Assembly (NCBI GenBank): GCA_005884115.1
Contig: VAXW01000004.1
Location: 186,001-250,000 of the forward strand
Reading direction: 5' to 3'
DNA length: 64,000 nt
Origin: Actinomycetota bacterium
Lineage (GTDB): Bacteria; Actinomycetota; Thermoleophilia; Solirubrobacterales; Solirubrobacteraceae
Below the pieces are notes generated by a model. That model was not told where the DNA came from, ran no database searches, and saw nothing but the letters and a program-made list of their open reading frames with translations. Made by a program: the position numbers and the translations under genes. This document shows positions 7,519 through 16,202 of the stretch, piece by piece; within the stretch, counting starts at the first letter, position 1, and each line of letters opens with the position of its first letter.

Positions 7519-7893
7519 TCAGCGCTCGCCCGCCAAGGGCTCCAAGACGAAGATCTCGACCGCGAGATCGGGATCGATGCTGTTGTTGCTCATGAAGGCG
7601 GCCACCTGCCGCCCACTGAGCTCCTCCACCACGCCGACTGCGTCCTTCGCCATGCTTTCCTGGAACGCCTTGCGGATCTCCAACACAGCCTCTTGTTTGC
7701 CGTGTTGAACAAGGCTTCTCTCGCCCTTGGTCAACGCGTCGCCCATCACGCAAACGATCAGATCCCTGTTGAGAATCGTCCACGAGCTCGTTGCTCCGCG
7801 CCCGGTGTAGCGGCTGAGTAGCCTCACCATGGCGTCGGAGATCGCCGAGCTCAACGTCCCATCGCTGGTGTGTTCGCGAATGGCCTCTGACAT
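7519..7893 (-). CDS. DUF2294 family protein
   Basis: A 124-aa soluble protein matching the DUF2294 (sometimes labelled Na+-translocating decarboxylase-like) pattern: MVRLLSRYTGRGAT near the start, then DLIVCVMGDALTKGERSLV, a central helix with EIRKAFQESM, and a C-terminal GRQVAAFMSNNSIDPDLAVEIFVLEPL. The biochemical role of the family is not established. ATG 7893 has AAGGGG six bases upstream and is preferred over the in-frame TTG at 7911. It is convergent with the desaturase, 29 bp apart. Confidence 0.8.
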   Translation of the reverse strand: MSEAIREHTSDGTLSSAISDAMVRLLSRYTGRGATSSWTILNRDLIVCVMGDALTKGERSLVQHGKQEAVLEIRKAFQESMAKDAVGVVEELSGRQVAAFMSNNSIDPDLAVEIFVLEPLAGER

Positions 7894-8068
7894 CGCCGAC
7901 CCCTTGGCCAACTCTCAAAATAGGCGCCGCGCGCAAGGGAGAGTCGGCAGAGACCACACGGACGACGGCTACACGCACCCTAGCGCGCGATCGTGACAAC
8001 CGCTCGCGCTTCGGTCCCGAAGGACTGCCGTCTGGCCGCCGACGCTGGCTCCGGACGCCAGGCGCGCT

Positions 8069-8088
8069 GCCCCGATCGCGGTCGGGGC
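8069..8088. other. GC-rich hairpin upstream of the methyltransferase gene
   Basis: GCCCCGA-TCGCGG-TCGGGGC forms a perfect 7-bp stem with a 6-nt loop, 25 bp before the start at 8114 and in the divergent intergenic region. There is no T-run, so it is more likely a 5'-UTR structure or incidental than a terminator. Confidence 0.35.
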
Positions 8089-8113
8089 CGCTGTCTGCGA
8101 TCGTGCAGGCGCG

Positions 8114-9028
8114 ATGGCTGAGCGCGAGGATCTCGAGTTCACTTACTCGCTGATCGATCGGATCGTCCGGATCAGCCTGGGAGAGCTCGCCGACTTCAGC
8201 GGAGCCAAGTACGACGGCGACTTTTCCCTAACGCTCGAGCAAGCTCAGGCGCGCAAGCATGAGTACGTTGCCGAGCAGATCGAGATCCACCCCGGCCGGC
8301 GTGTGCTCGACTTGGGCTGCGGCTGGGGCGGCTTGCTGAACTTCATCCGAACCCGAGGCGGAATCGGGGTCGGAGTCACGATGTCCACGGCCCAGGTAGA
8401 GGCCTGCCGGCGACACGGCCTCGACGTTCACCTCTACGACGCACGGCTCCTCACTCGCGAGAGCTTCGGCCAGTTCGATGCGGTCGCGAGCCTCGGCGCA
8501 TTCGAGCACTTCTGCTCGCCGCAGGAGTACACGGCCGGGCGGCAGGAGAAGGTCTATCGCGATCTCTTCGCGCGAGTCGCAAGCGTGTTGGGCGACAAAG
8601 GCCGCTTCTATCTCCAGACGATGGTGTTCGGGCGCAACATGCTTCCTCCGGAGCAGATCGACCTCGAGGCGCTGAGAGGGCTCCCCCCGCGCGACTCCGA
8701 CGCGTGGCTGCTCGCGCTGCTGGGGCGCCAGTTCCCCGGCTCCTGGCTGCCGTTTGGCCAAGAGCAGCTCACCACCTGCGCCGAGCCGCATTTTCGCTTG
8801 GTGTCAAGCAGCAACGGTCGACGCGATTACATCGAGACCATCCGTCAGTGGAACGCGCGGATCGGCGCGTCGAGCGTCAGAAAGACGCTGCTGAAGCTCG
8901 CGCTGCTCCCGCGCTGGCTCAAAAGCTCCGACTTCCGACTCGCGTTCACCTCCGGCGTGAGCGCGAACAAGGTCTGCTTCGAACGCGAGCTGCTGGACCA
9001 CTATCGGCTTGTATTCGAGAAGCACTAG
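8114..9028 (+). CDS. Cyclopropane-fatty-acyl-phospholipid synthase-like SAM methyltransferase
   Basis: A 304-aa S-adenosylmethionine-dependent methyltransferase of the CFA synthase/mycolic acid cyclopropane synthase family. The SAM-binding motif VLDLGCGWGGLLNFI is near residue 64, followed by the family's GVTMSTAQVEACRRHG; the post-motif SLGAFEHFCSPQEY near 128 corresponds to the acidic/active-site region, and FYLQTMVFGRN follows. It lacks the N-terminal domain of E. coli Cfa, as mycobacterial homologues do. It would act on the double bonds of unsaturated membrane acyl chains, which the desaturase at 6386 could supply. Start ATG 8114; no strong ribosome binding site is visible. Confidence 0.85.
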   Translation: MAEREDLEFTYSLIDRIVRISLGELADFSGAKYDGDFSLTLEQAQARKHEYVAEQIEIHPGRRVLDLGCGWGGLLNFIRTRGGIGVGVTMSTAQVEACRRHGLDVHLYDARLLTRESFGQFDAVASLGAFEHFCSPQEYTAGRQEKVYRDLFARVASVLGDKGRFYLQTMVFGRNMLPPEQIDLEALRGLPPRDSDAWLLALLGRQFPGSWLPFGQEQLTTCAEPHFRLVSSSNGRRDYIETIRQWNARIGASSVRKTLLKLALLPRWLKSSDFRLAFTSGVSANKVCFERELLDHYRLVFEKH

Positions 9029-9112
9029 CGCGCGCCGGATCTACTCGTGGGCGAGCACCTTCTGCGGCGCGATGCGTAAACACCACGCGCTGCTGTTCGT
9101 CGAGCTCGGAGC

Positions 9113-9634
9113 TCAGCGCGAGGCAAAGCGCGCCTGCAGGCGCTGGAGTGCGACCGCCGCCCGCTCGGCGCGACCGCCGGGCGCCGGCGCGATGCCGAGC
9201 TGGCGCGCGACCTCGTTCATGTCATAGAAGGCGCGGTATCTGCTGATGCGGCCCCGGCGCATGATCCACTGATCGACGCCCTCGACGCGCATGCCGCGGC
9301 CGGTGGGCGCAAAACCCGGAGGGTCGATGACGCCGCGGTGTGTGCCCTCCATGCGCCACCCCCATAGGACGAGATCGCCGGCGACCGCGAGGACGGGCGG
9401 ATCGGGCTCGCTGAAACGCAGGTCTGGGAACGCGCGCACGCTCGTGAGCATGAACTCCTGCACGGCGGCGATCCCGCGCGCGGGCTCGGGCAATGCGGGG
9501 TCCGCCCAGACTACGTCCTCGGTCACGAGCTGCGCCATTGCGTCCGCGTCGCACCCGTTCCAGGCGGCGAGGTAGCGATCGACGAAGCCGCGGAGCTCAG
9601 CGGCGGAACTCGTCTGCGATGCGCTGACGGCCAC
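9113..9634 (-). CDS. SnoaL-like (NTF2-fold) protein
   Basis: A 173-aa protein with the NTF2-like 'SnoaL' pattern: VDRYLAAWNGCDADAMAQLVTEDVVWADPALPEPARGIAAVQEFM, then FPDLRFSEPDPPV, then the typical late strands WGWRMEGTHRGVIDPPGFAPTGRGMRVEGVDQW. These small alpha+beta barrels act as cyclases, isomerases or binding proteins; the substrate is unknown. GTG 9634 is chosen because TATGGT lies six bases before it, the leaderless arrangement common here; a longer in-frame GTG at 9694 would add residues that do not look like the domain. It is convergent with the methyltransferase gene. Confidence 0.8.
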   Translation of the reverse strand: MAVSASQTSSAAELRGFVDRYLAAWNGCDADAMAQLVTEDVVWADPALPEPARGIAAVQEFMLTSVRAFPDLRFSEPDPPVLAVAGDLVLWGWRMEGTHRGVIDPPGFAPTGRGMRVEGVDQWIMRRGRISRYRAFYDMNEVARQLGIAPAPGGRAERAAVALQRLQARFASR

Positions 9635-9758
9635 GTCGAAACCATACCGGCGCAGCGCGAGCCGGTAATGGCGGGTGCTGAGCGGGCCGCGCACCGCGGC
9701 GCACGGCCCGCCCGCTCCCCGTCACCGGAGGTGAGAGCGTCTCAGTGCCTCTGTGACC

Positions 9759-10031
9759 TCAGTGTTTTTCGGCCTGCTGGAAGCAGGCCACGTCGTACTG
9801 CGAGTTCTCGTTGTAGTGCTGCCCGCCAATGCCGCCTTCGGCGCTGTCGATGCCTTCCTCGTTGAACGGCGACCCGGGGGATTCATTCGCGTGGCCCGGT
9901 ACGTTTGGCTCGAGTTCCTGACACGACTGGCCCGGTTTGCCGGTGCCGGGCGGATTGGCCGCGATCGCCCCTACGGCTCCGAATGCCACCATCGCACCGG
10001 AGATGAGCATCGCAACGATGAACCTGCGCAT
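9759..10031 (-). CDS. Small secreted protein of unknown function
   Basis: A 90-aa protein with a clean signal peptide: MRRFIVAMLISGAMVAFGAV ending in GAIAA (cleavage near residue 25). The mature part is Gly/Pro/Asn-rich and contains GKPGQSCQELEPN, SPGSPFNEEG, and SQYDVACFQQAEKH. Two Cys residues (SCQ and ACF) could form one disulfide. Similar short 'GKPGQSC...SPFNE...YDVACFQ' proteins occur in actinobacteria, as far as I recall, without assigned function. The ribosome binding site AAGGAGGG lies close upstream of ATG 10031, so it is likely well expressed. Confidence 0.8.
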   Translation of the reverse strand: MRRFIVAMLISGAMVAFGAVGAIAANPPGTGKPGQSCQELEPNVPGHANESPGSPFNEEGIDSAEGGIGGQHYNENSQYDVACFQQAEKH

Positions 10032-10155
10032 TGGGTTCCCTCCTTGGTCGTTGTGCAGTGCGCCCGCTCCTTAAGACGCTGCCCCTGGGCATTTCTTCCC
10101 AACCCTCGCGCAGCCTGCGTTCGCGGCTGCGGGGAGCGCGGGCGCCAAGAAGCGC

Positions 10156-10935
10156 CTATGGATCCTTCGCCTTGGCCTGCGAGCGCTTGCCCCGTCCGCG
10201 CTTGGTCAGCCGCTCGAGCTCGCGCCCGAAGGCGGCCTCGACCTCGTGCGTCATCGTGAGCTGGTAGGCAGCCAGCAGCACGCGCGAGGACAGCGGCCGC
10301 AGGTGCTCGATCGACTCGGTCACCTCAGACCAGCGCTCCTCGGGGTAGCCGGCCTCGGCGAACGGATTCCAAACGTCCTCGAGGAACAGCTTCACGAACT
10401 CCCTCGCCACCGTGCGGCACTGGTCGCGGACCTTCGCGATCACGGTCAGCGCGTGACGCAGCGGGACGCCCTGCGCGACGACCTCCTCGGCGGCGTCGAG
10501 CAGCGACGGCAGCGGCACCTCGAAGCGCCCGTCGCCGAGCGGTGCGAGCAGCCCGATCCTTTCGGCGCGAGCGAGCACGCGCGCGTCCGCCTGCTCGCCG
10601 AAGCGCTGCTGCAGCTCGGCGAGCGTGAAGACGCGCGGCTGCTCGGTCTCGAATGGGGCCGTGACGGCCTCCCTGAAGCTGAGCAGCTGCTCGGGCCTCC
10701 CGTGCGTCTGCTCGAGCACGCGCCCGATCGCGTGCAGGTTGAAGCCTTCGGCCTGCATCTGGGCGATCAGGCGCAGGCGCGCGAGGTGCTCGGGGCCGTA
10801 GTAGCCAACGCGCTCGCGCACCACGGGCGCGGGCAACAGGCCGCGGGCACGGTGGGCGCGGATGTTGCGCACCGTCATCCCGCTCTCGGCTGCCAGCTGC
10901 TCGATCGTCAGCGTCTGCTCGATCGTGCTCGCCAT
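10156..10935 (-). CDS. MerR-family transcriptional regulator
   Basis: A 259-aa regulator. The N-terminal winged helix is LTIEQLAAESGMTVRNIRAHRARGLLPAP, then VGYYGPEHLARLRLIAQMQAEGFNLHAIGRVLEQ (residues 9-76), the standard MerR recognition and wing pattern. The C-terminal two thirds is helical and lacks Cys clusters, so it senses something other than a metal. ATG 10935 is chosen as the first start that gives the domain at the N-terminus. It is divergent from the P450 at 11054, with an imperfect dyad between them, so it probably controls that P450-SDR pair. Confidence 0.9.
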   Translation of the reverse strand: MASTIEQTLTIEQLAAESGMTVRNIRAHRARGLLPAPVVRERVGYYGPEHLARLRLIAQMQAEGFNLHAIGRVLEQTHGRPEQLLSFREAVTAPFETEQPRVFTLAELQQRFGEQADARVLARAERIGLLAPLGDGRFEVPLPSLLDAAEEVVAQGVPLRHALTVIAKVRDQCRTVAREFVKLFLEDVWNPFAEAGYPEERWSEVTESIEHLRPLSSRVLLAAYQLTMTHEVEAAFGRELERLTKRGRGKRSQAKAKDP

Positions 10936-10975
10936 CGCGCCCAGGATACCTCCAAAGAACGACACAGCAAATAAC

Positions 10976-10995
10976 GTGACATCAAATGGTGTAAC
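10976..10995. promoter_or_regulatory. Imperfect palindrome in the MerR/P450 intergenic region
   Basis: GTGACATC-AAAT-GGTGTAAC: the 8-bp arms match at six of eight positions around a 4-bp centre. It sits in the AT-rich 119-bp gap between the divergent MerR and P450 genes, where a MerR-type regulator would bind. Proposed operator; not verified. Confidence 0.4.
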
Positions 10996-11053
10996 CTTGT
11001 AGGCTGACGACGGTAGATGAGCCGAGGGTTCAATGACAGAGAGGAGACCCGGC

Positions 11054-12427
11054 ATGTCGACGATCGCCCCGCCCGCACCCGCCGAAGCAACGCCGGAGGC
11101 AGCGCGCGCGCCCGCCCGTCCCCAAACGGGGGAGTCCCCGGGGCCCGCCTCCGCGCCCGCCCACCTCGGTCTCCCGCCGGGGCCACGCTTGCCCGTGACC
11201 GCGCAGACGATCCTCGTGTGGAACCGCTCGGTCCACTTCCTCAAGCTGTGCCAACTCCGCTACGGCCCGGTGTTCACGATCCGCGCGCTGCCGTGGGGCA
11301 GGGCGGTCGTGATCAACGACAGCGCGCTCGTCAAGCAGATCTTCACCGGCGACCCCGCCGTCTATCACGCGGGCGACGGCAACTCGCTGCTCGCCCCCGT
11401 GCTCGGCGAGCGCTCGGTGCTGGTGCTCGACGAGGACGCGCACCTGCAGGCGCGCAAGCGGCTGTTGCCGCCGTTCCACGGCGATTCGGTGCGCCGCTAC
11501 GGCGAGGTTGTCGAGCACATCGTCAGCGAGGAGATCGCGCGTTGGCCGCTGGGTGAGCCGTTCTCGCTGCACCCGCGCATGCGCGCGATCACGCTCGAGG
11601 TGATCCTGCAGGCGGTTATCGGCGTGACCGAGGGAGAGCGTGCGCGCGCGCTGCGCGAGGTTCTGCCCTCGACCGTCGAGATCGGCCCGACGATCATGGC
11701 GATGTGGGTCTACGAGGGCCTCGAGCGCTTCGGGCGCTGGCGCCGCTACCGCCAGCACGTCGCCGAAGCCAACAGGCTGCTGCGCGAGGAGATCGCAGCG
11801 CGCCGATGCGATGAGCGCCTGGAGCAGCGCGAGGACGTCCTCTCCCAGCTCGTGCGCGCCGGCGAAACCGATGATGAGGAGCTGCGCGACCAGATCATGA
11901 CGCTGCTGCTCGCCGGGCACGAGACCACCACCACGGGCCTCGCGTGGGCGCTCGAGCGCCTCCTGCGCCACCCCGAGATCCTCGCGCGGGCGCGCGAGGG
12001 CGATGACGACTACCTCGACGCGGTGGTAAAGGAGACGCTGCGCGTGCGCCCGGTGATCCCCGCTGTGCTGCGCCAGCTCCAGGCCCCCGTCGAGCTCGGC
12101 GGCTGGCAGATCCCGGCGGGCGTGACGGTGATGCCCTCGATCTCGCTCATGCACGCCGACGCCACCCTCTTCCCCGAGCCCGAGCGCTTTCGCCCCGAGC
12201 GCTTCCTCGAGGACGGCGCCGGCTCGACCTACACCTGGATCCCGTTCGGCGGCGGCCGGCGCCGCTGCCTGGGAGCGGCGTTTGCGAGCTTCGAGATGCG
12301 CGTCGCGCTGCGTACGATCCTGCAGCAAACGACGCTGCGCGCCGAGCGTGCCCGGGACGAGCGCGTGCGCAGCCACCACATCACGCTCGTGCCCGCGCGC
12401 GGCGCGCGCGTCGTACGCGAGTCATAG
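11054..12427 (+). CDS. Cytochrome P450 monooxygenase
   Basis: A 457-aa P450 with all signatures: the I-helix LLLAGHETTTTG near residue 287, the K-helix ETLRVRP near 325, a PERF motif in FRPERFLED, and the haem loop FGGGRRRCLG near 397-406 with the axial Cys. Sequence style (HETT, PxxLGLPPGP start) resembles actinobacterial CYP110/CYP138-type enzymes. An in-frame ATG exists at 11033, but ATG 11054 is preferred because GAGGAGA lies seven bases before it. It is followed at 150 bp by an SDR gene; the pair may hydroxylate and then oxidise a lipid or terpenoid. It is divergent from a MerR regulator. Confidence 0.95.
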   Translation: MSTIAPPAPAEATPEAARAPARPQTGESPGPASAPAHLGLPPGPRLPVTAQTILVWNRSVHFLKLCQLRYGPVFTIRALPWGRAVVINDSALVKQIFTGDPAVYHAGDGNSLLAPVLGERSVLVLDEDAHLQARKRLLPPFHGDSVRRYGEVVEHIVSEEIARWPLGEPFSLHPRMRAITLEVILQAVIGVTEGERARALREVLPSTVEIGPTIMAMWVYEGLERFGRWRRYRQHVAEANRLLREEIAARRCDERLEQREDVLSQLVRAGETDDEELRDQIMTLLLAGHETTTTGLAWALERLLRHPEILARAREGDDDYLDAVVKETLRVRPVIPAVLRQLQAPVELGGWQIPAGVTVMPSISLMHADATLFPEPERFRPERFLEDGAGSTYTWIPFGGGRRRCLGAAFASFEMRVALRTILQQTTLRAERARDERVRSHHITLVPARGARVVRES

Positions 12428-12577
12428 CCGCAACCCCCGCGCCCTTCCGCCGCGGCCCCCGTGCGCTTGCGCTCTGGTGGGCTTGAACATAGGCTGAGTG
12501 CTCCGCGCAGGCCCGAGGTCCCCTTCGGGAACAGGCGAGCCCGCCGCGCGCCAAGCCACGAGCAGACGGAGGCCGAG

Positions 12578-13528
12578 ATGAGTCGCACGCGATCCGCCCA
12601 ATACGACGTTCGCGGACGCACCGTGTTCATCACGGGCGCCGCCCGCGGGATCGGCAAGGCGAGCGCCGAGCGCCTGCACAGAAAGGGCGCCAACGTCGCG
12701 CTCGTCGGGCTCGAGCCCGAGCGCCTGGAGGAGAACGCGGCTGCGCTGGGCGAGCGCGCGATGTTCTACGAGGCCGACGTCACCGACCTCGACGCGATGC
12801 AGGACGCCGTCGCCGCCACCGTCGAGCGCTTCGGCGGGATCGACGTGGCGATCGCCAACGCGGGCATCGCCTTCATCGGCGCGCTCGCGACGGCGCCGGT
12901 CGAGCAGGTCGAGCGCACGCTGGCGGTGAACCTGCTCGGGGTGTGGCGCACCGACCGCGCGGTGATCGACCAGATCACCAAAAGCCAGGGCTACCTGCTC
13001 AACGTCGCCTCACTGGCCGCCGTCGCGCACGGGCCACTGATGGGCCCCTACACGGCGACCAAGGCGGGCGTGGAGGCGATGACGGACGCGCTGCGCATGG
13101 AGAGCGCGCCGAGCGGCGCGCAGATCGGCTGCGCGTACTTCGGCTTCATCGACACCGATCTGGTGCGCGCGAGCTACGCCACCTCGCCGGCCGAAATCCT
13201 GAACAAGCGCGCGCCGGCTTTCATGCGCAACCCGGCGCCGCTGTCGAGCGCCATCGATGCGATCGAGCGCGGCATCGAAAGGCGCTCGGCGCGCGTATGG
13301 GCGCCGCGCTGGGTGGGCGCGATGCTCACGCTGCGTGGACTGTTCCAGCCGCTGACCGAACGGCGCCTGCTGAGCGAACCTGAGGAGCTGCGCGAGGCAT
13401 TGCGCCTCGCCGACCCGGCCTCGGGCAGCGTGCCGGAGCAGGACCCGCTGCTAGGCGTGGCCGCGCAGGGCCTGCCCGTCGCCGACCGGGGGACCACCCG
13501 GCAGTCGGCGCCTATTGCGCGCGGCTGA
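12578..13528 (+). CDS. Short-chain dehydrogenase/reductase (SDR)
   Basis: A 316-aa classical SDR. The cofactor motif TVFITGAARGIGKASAERL is at residues 13-31, the NAG motif in IANAGIAFIG near 92, the catalytic Ser in LLNVASLAAVAHG near 145, and YTATKAG with the Tyr-x3-Lys pair near 157. The length is about 60 residues above the family minimum, with a C-terminal extension (EPEELREALRLADP) as in many actinobacterial SDRs. An ACGGAGG ribosome binding site precedes ATG 12578. It follows the P450, suggesting successive oxidations of one substrate. Its last 17 bp overlap the convergent ABC permease gene. Confidence 0.92.
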   Translation: MSRTRSAQYDVRGRTVFITGAARGIGKASAERLHRKGANVALVGLEPERLEENAAALGERAMFYEADVTDLDAMQDAVAATVERFGGIDVAIANAGIAFIGALATAPVEQVERTLAVNLLGVWRTDRAVIDQITKSQGYLLNVASLAAVAHGPLMGPYTATKAGVEAMTDALRMESAPSGAQIGCAYFGFIDTDLVRASYATSPAEILNKRAPAFMRNPAPLSSAIDAIERGIERRSARVWAPRWVGAMLTLRGLFQPLTERRLLSEPEELREALRLADPASGSVPEQDPLLGVAAQGLPVADRGTTRQSAPIARG

Positions 13529-14426
13529 ACTCGAAGATCGCCACCAACAGCATCGCGAGGCCGAGCAGGGCGACGACCGCAGCGGCGACCAGCCCGGGCA
13601 CGTGCCAGCCCCACCAGGTGACGCCTGGATCGAGCGCGCGGCGCGCGCCGTTGGAGATGTTGAGGTGCGCGAAAACGGCCCTGCGCATGGGGTCGACGGC
13701 GTAGGTAAGGGGGTCGAGGCGGTTCAGCACCTCCAGCCAGCGCGGCAGGCCGGAGACGGGAAAGAGCGCGCCGGAGAGGAAGAACATCGGCATGATCGCC
13801 ATCTGCATGAGCGCCATGAACGACTGGATCTGAGAGATGCGCGCGGCCACCATCACGCCGAAGGCTGTGATCGTGAAGGCGAGCAGCAGCTGCAGGCCGA
13901 ACACGGCGGCGATCAGCCCCGGCGCGTAGGGGACGCCGACGAGTCCGGCGAGGCACAGCACGATCACGCCCTGAAAGCCCGCCACGGTGGCGCCGCCGAG
14001 GCACTTGCCGAGCACCAGCGAGCTGCGCCGCACGGGCGCGACCATCATCTCTCTCAAGAAGCCGAACTCGCGGTCCCACACGAGCGACGCGGCAGAGAAC
14101 ATGGCGGTGAACATGACCGCCATGCACAGCACGCCGGGGTAGACGAACGTGCGCAGGTTCACGCCATGCGTGCCCGCAGATGCGATCCGCGAGAGGCCGG
14201 TGCCGAGCACGAACAAGAACAGGAACGGCTGCATCAGCGAGGTGAGGATGCGCAGCGGGTCGCGAACGAAGCGGATCAGCTCGCGCTTCCACACCACTTT
14301 GATGGCGCGCAGCTCGCCGCGTGTGCCGCCCGCGGGCACGCGCACGCGCGCGAGCTCGGGCACGCGAGCCTGGAGCTGCGCGCCTGCTGCGGCGCCACTC
14401 GCCTCTGTCCTCGCTCGCGTTGCCAT
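13512..14426 (-). CDS. ABC-2 type transporter permease (DrrB-like)
   Basis: A 304-aa integral membrane subunit of an ABC exporter. After a cytoplasmic N-terminus comes KVVWKRELIRFVRDPLRILTSLMQPFLFLFVLGTGLS, the usual first segment of ABC-2 permeases, followed by about five more hydrophobic helices and the family motif REMMVAPVRRSSLVLGKCLGG near residue 130. PMFFLSGALFPVSGLPRWLEVLNRLDPLTYAVDPMR near 210-245 is the conserved ABC-2 signature region. Its start overlaps the stop of the ATPase gene by one base. Together they resemble daunorubicin-type drug or lipid exporters, under control of the PadR gene upstream. Confidence 0.93.
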   Translation of the reverse strand: MATRARTEASGAAAGAQLQARVPELARVRVPAGGTRGELRAIKVVWKRELIRFVRDPLRILTSLMQPFLFLFVLGTGLSRIASAGTHGVNLRTFVYPGVLCMAVMFTAMFSAASLVWDREFGFLREMMVAPVRRSSLVLGKCLGGATVAGFQGVIVLCLAGLVGVPYAPGLIAAVFGLQLLLAFTITAFGVMVAARISQIQSFMALMQMAIMPMFFLSGALFPVSGLPRWLEVLNRLDPLTYAVDPMRRAVFAHLNISNGARRALDPGVTWWGWHVPGLVAAAVVALLGLAMLLVAIFEFSRAQ

Positions 14427-15508
14427 CAGCGGCTCATCATGCGTGCGAAGGCGCGCGTGCGCTCGTTGCTGCTCGAGGACTCGGCGTCGCGGATCGTGGT
14501 GCCGGTGTAGGACATGAACACATCGTCGAGCGACGGCCGCGTCACGCTCACGCCGCGGATCGGCAAGCCGAGCTCGCTGAACAGGCGCGGCACGAACTGC
14601 TCGCCCTCTGCTACGCCGAAGGTGACCGCGCCTTCGGCGACAGTGGCCTCGATCCCGAAGCGCTCACGCAGCGCGGCGATCGCGCGCTGGTCGTCCTCGG
14701 TGTGGATCTGCACGCGGTCCTTGCCCACGCTCGCCTTGAGCGCTTGCGGCGTGTCGAGCACGATGATGCGGCCGTTGTCCATGATCGCGATGCGGTCGCA
14801 GTACTCGGCCTCGTCCATGTAGTGGGTGGTCAGGAAGATCGTGATCTCCTCGTTGGCCTTCAGCTCGCGCACGTAGCTCCAGATCGAGCTGCGCGTCTGC
14901 GGGTCGAGGCCCACGGTAGGCTCGTCCAGGAAGAGCACGCGCGGAGAGTGAAGCAGCCCGCGCGCGATCTCCAGGCGCCGCTTCATGCCGCCCGAGTAGA
15001 CGCTCACGAGCGCCTTGCGCCGCTCCCACAGCCCCACCATCTCCAGGACCTGGCGCATGCGCCCGCCGACCAGATCGCGCGGCACCCCGTAGAGCTCCGC
15101 GTGCAGGCGCAGGTTCTGCTCCGCTGTCAGGTAGGCGTCGAGCGTCGTGTCCTGAAAGACGAGCCCGATGTTGCGGCGCACCTGGTCGCGTTCGCGCGCG
15201 ACGTCGTGACCGGCCACGCGCGCGCTGCCGGCGCTGGGGCGCGCGAGCGTGCAGAGCATGTTGATGGTCGTCGACTTGCCGGCGCCGTTGGGACCGAGAA
15301 ACCCGAACGTCTCCCCAACGGCGACGTCGAAGTCGATTCCGCGCACGGCCTCGACTTCGCGGTAGCGCTTGACCAGACCCCTGACCGACACGGCCGCGAC
15401 GGCGTCCGCGCCGTCCTGCCCGATAAGGGTGCCCGTTGCGGGAAGGCCGGCGCCGCCACCTGAGCTAGCGGCGGCTGCGCCGGAGGTTGGGGCTCCTGAG
15501 GCATTCAC
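14426..15508 (-). CDS. ABC transporter ATP-binding protein (DrrA-like)
   Basis: A 360-aa ATPase of the DrrA/CcmA class. Walker A is LGPNGAGKST near residue 73, the Q-loop is GLVFQD, the signature is YSGGMKRRLEIA near 170, Walker B is VLFLDEPTVGLD, and the switch His is in LTTHYMDEAE. The C-terminal part (IQIHTEDD, ALRERFGIEATVAEG) is the extra domain of drug-export ATPases. The GTG start at 15508 has TAGATC six bases upstream, and the first 40 residues are a low-complexity Gly/Ala/Ser tail, so a later start is possible. It forms an operon with the permease; the PadR gene ends 29 bp upstream. Confidence 0.93.
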   Translation of the reverse strand: MNASGAPTSGAAAASSGGGAGLPATGTLIGQDGADAVAAVSVRGLVKRYREVEAVRGIDFDVAVGETFGFLGPNGAGKSTTINMLCTLARPSAGSARVAGHDVARERDQVRRNIGLVFQDTTLDAYLTAEQNLRLHAELYGVPRDLVGGRMRQVLEMVGLWERRKALVSVYSGGMKRRLEIARGLLHSPRVLFLDEPTVGLDPQTRSSIWSYVRELKANEEITIFLTTHYMDEAEYCDRIAIMDNGRIIVLDTPQALKASVGKDRVQIHTEDDQRAIAALRERFGIEATVAEGAVTFGVAEGEQFVPRLFSELGLPIRGVSVTRPSLDDVFMSYTGTTIRDAESSSSNERTRAFARMMSR

Positions 15509-15536
15509 GCGTCCGATCTACGGTATCGCCCGCCTC

Positions 15537-16157
15537 TCAATCGCCGCGATCCCCGCTCTCGCCGGCCTCTCCGTCGGCCAGGATCAGATACAGGCGGCGG
15601 CGCGCCTCGGCGAGCACCTCCTTGGCCTTTGCGATCTGCTCCTCGCTGCCCGCGCGGCTGACCTGCACGAACGCGAAGTAGACCTCGCGCACGAGCCGGC
15701 CGAGCGCGTAGGCCTCCTCGCTGACGTCGCCGCTCATCTGCTCCCACGGCGCGGGCTTGGAGGGGTCGCGCTCCTCCACGTGGGCGCGACCGGCGTCGGT
15801 GAGCACGAACAGCTTGCGACCGTCGCTCTCCTCGGAGCGGATCAGGCCCTCGTCCTCTAGCTGCGCGAGCGCCGGATACACCGAGCCGGGGCTCGGTCGC
15901 CAGACGCCTCCGCTTCGCTCCTCGACCTCCTGCATGATCTGGTAGCCGTTGCGCGGCTCCTCCGCGAGCAGCAACAGCGCGGCCGTGCGGATGTCGCCGC
16001 GGCGCGCCTTGCGAGCTCGCCAGTAGGGACTGCCGCCGGGGCCGAAGCCGCCGCGACTGAATCCGAAGCCGCCGTGGCGATGGCGGCCTCGATGGGGGCC
16101 GTAGCCGCTCGTCGCGCCGCACATCCCGGGACCTCCGTGACTTGAATGGGCAAACAT
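15537..16157 (-). CDS. PadR-family transcriptional regulator
   Basis: A 206-aa repressor. It has an unusual Gly/His/Arg-rich head (residues 1-50, GPHRGRHRHGGFGFSRGGFG) that could bind metal or be flexible. The PadR winged helix follows: RGDIRTAALLLLAEEPRNGYQIMQEVEERSGGVWRPSPGSVYPALAQLEDEGLI, with LFVLTDAGRAHVEE as the wing. The C-terminal helices match PadR-s2 proteins. The ATG at 16157 has AGGAG close by. A perfect ATATATCG-type palindrome at 16191-16202 is its likely operator. It is the first gene of the exporter operon. Confidence 0.92.
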   Translation of the reverse strand: MFAHSSHGGPGMCGATSGYGPHRGRHRHGGFGFSRGGFGPGGSPYWRARKARRGDIRTAALLLLAEEPRNGYQIMQEVEERSGGVWRPSPGSVYPALAQLEDEGLIRSEESDGRKLFVLTDAGRAHVEERDPSKPAPWEQMSGDVSEEAYALGRLVREVYFAFVQVSRAGSEEQIAKAKEVLAEARRRLYLILADGEAGESGDRGD

Positions 16158-16190
16158 GTGACTCCTATCATGAGTTGTCTCTGTAAGCTC

Positions 16191-16202
16191 ACGATATATC
16201 GT
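16191..16202. promoter_or_regulatory. Probable PadR operator ACGATATATCGT
   Basis: A perfect 12-bp palindrome, 34 bp upstream of the PadR start, in one of the few AT-rich spots of this region. PadR proteins commonly recognise ATATAT-containing dyads of this type. It probably mediates autorepression and control of the downstream ABC exporter. Confidence 0.65.
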
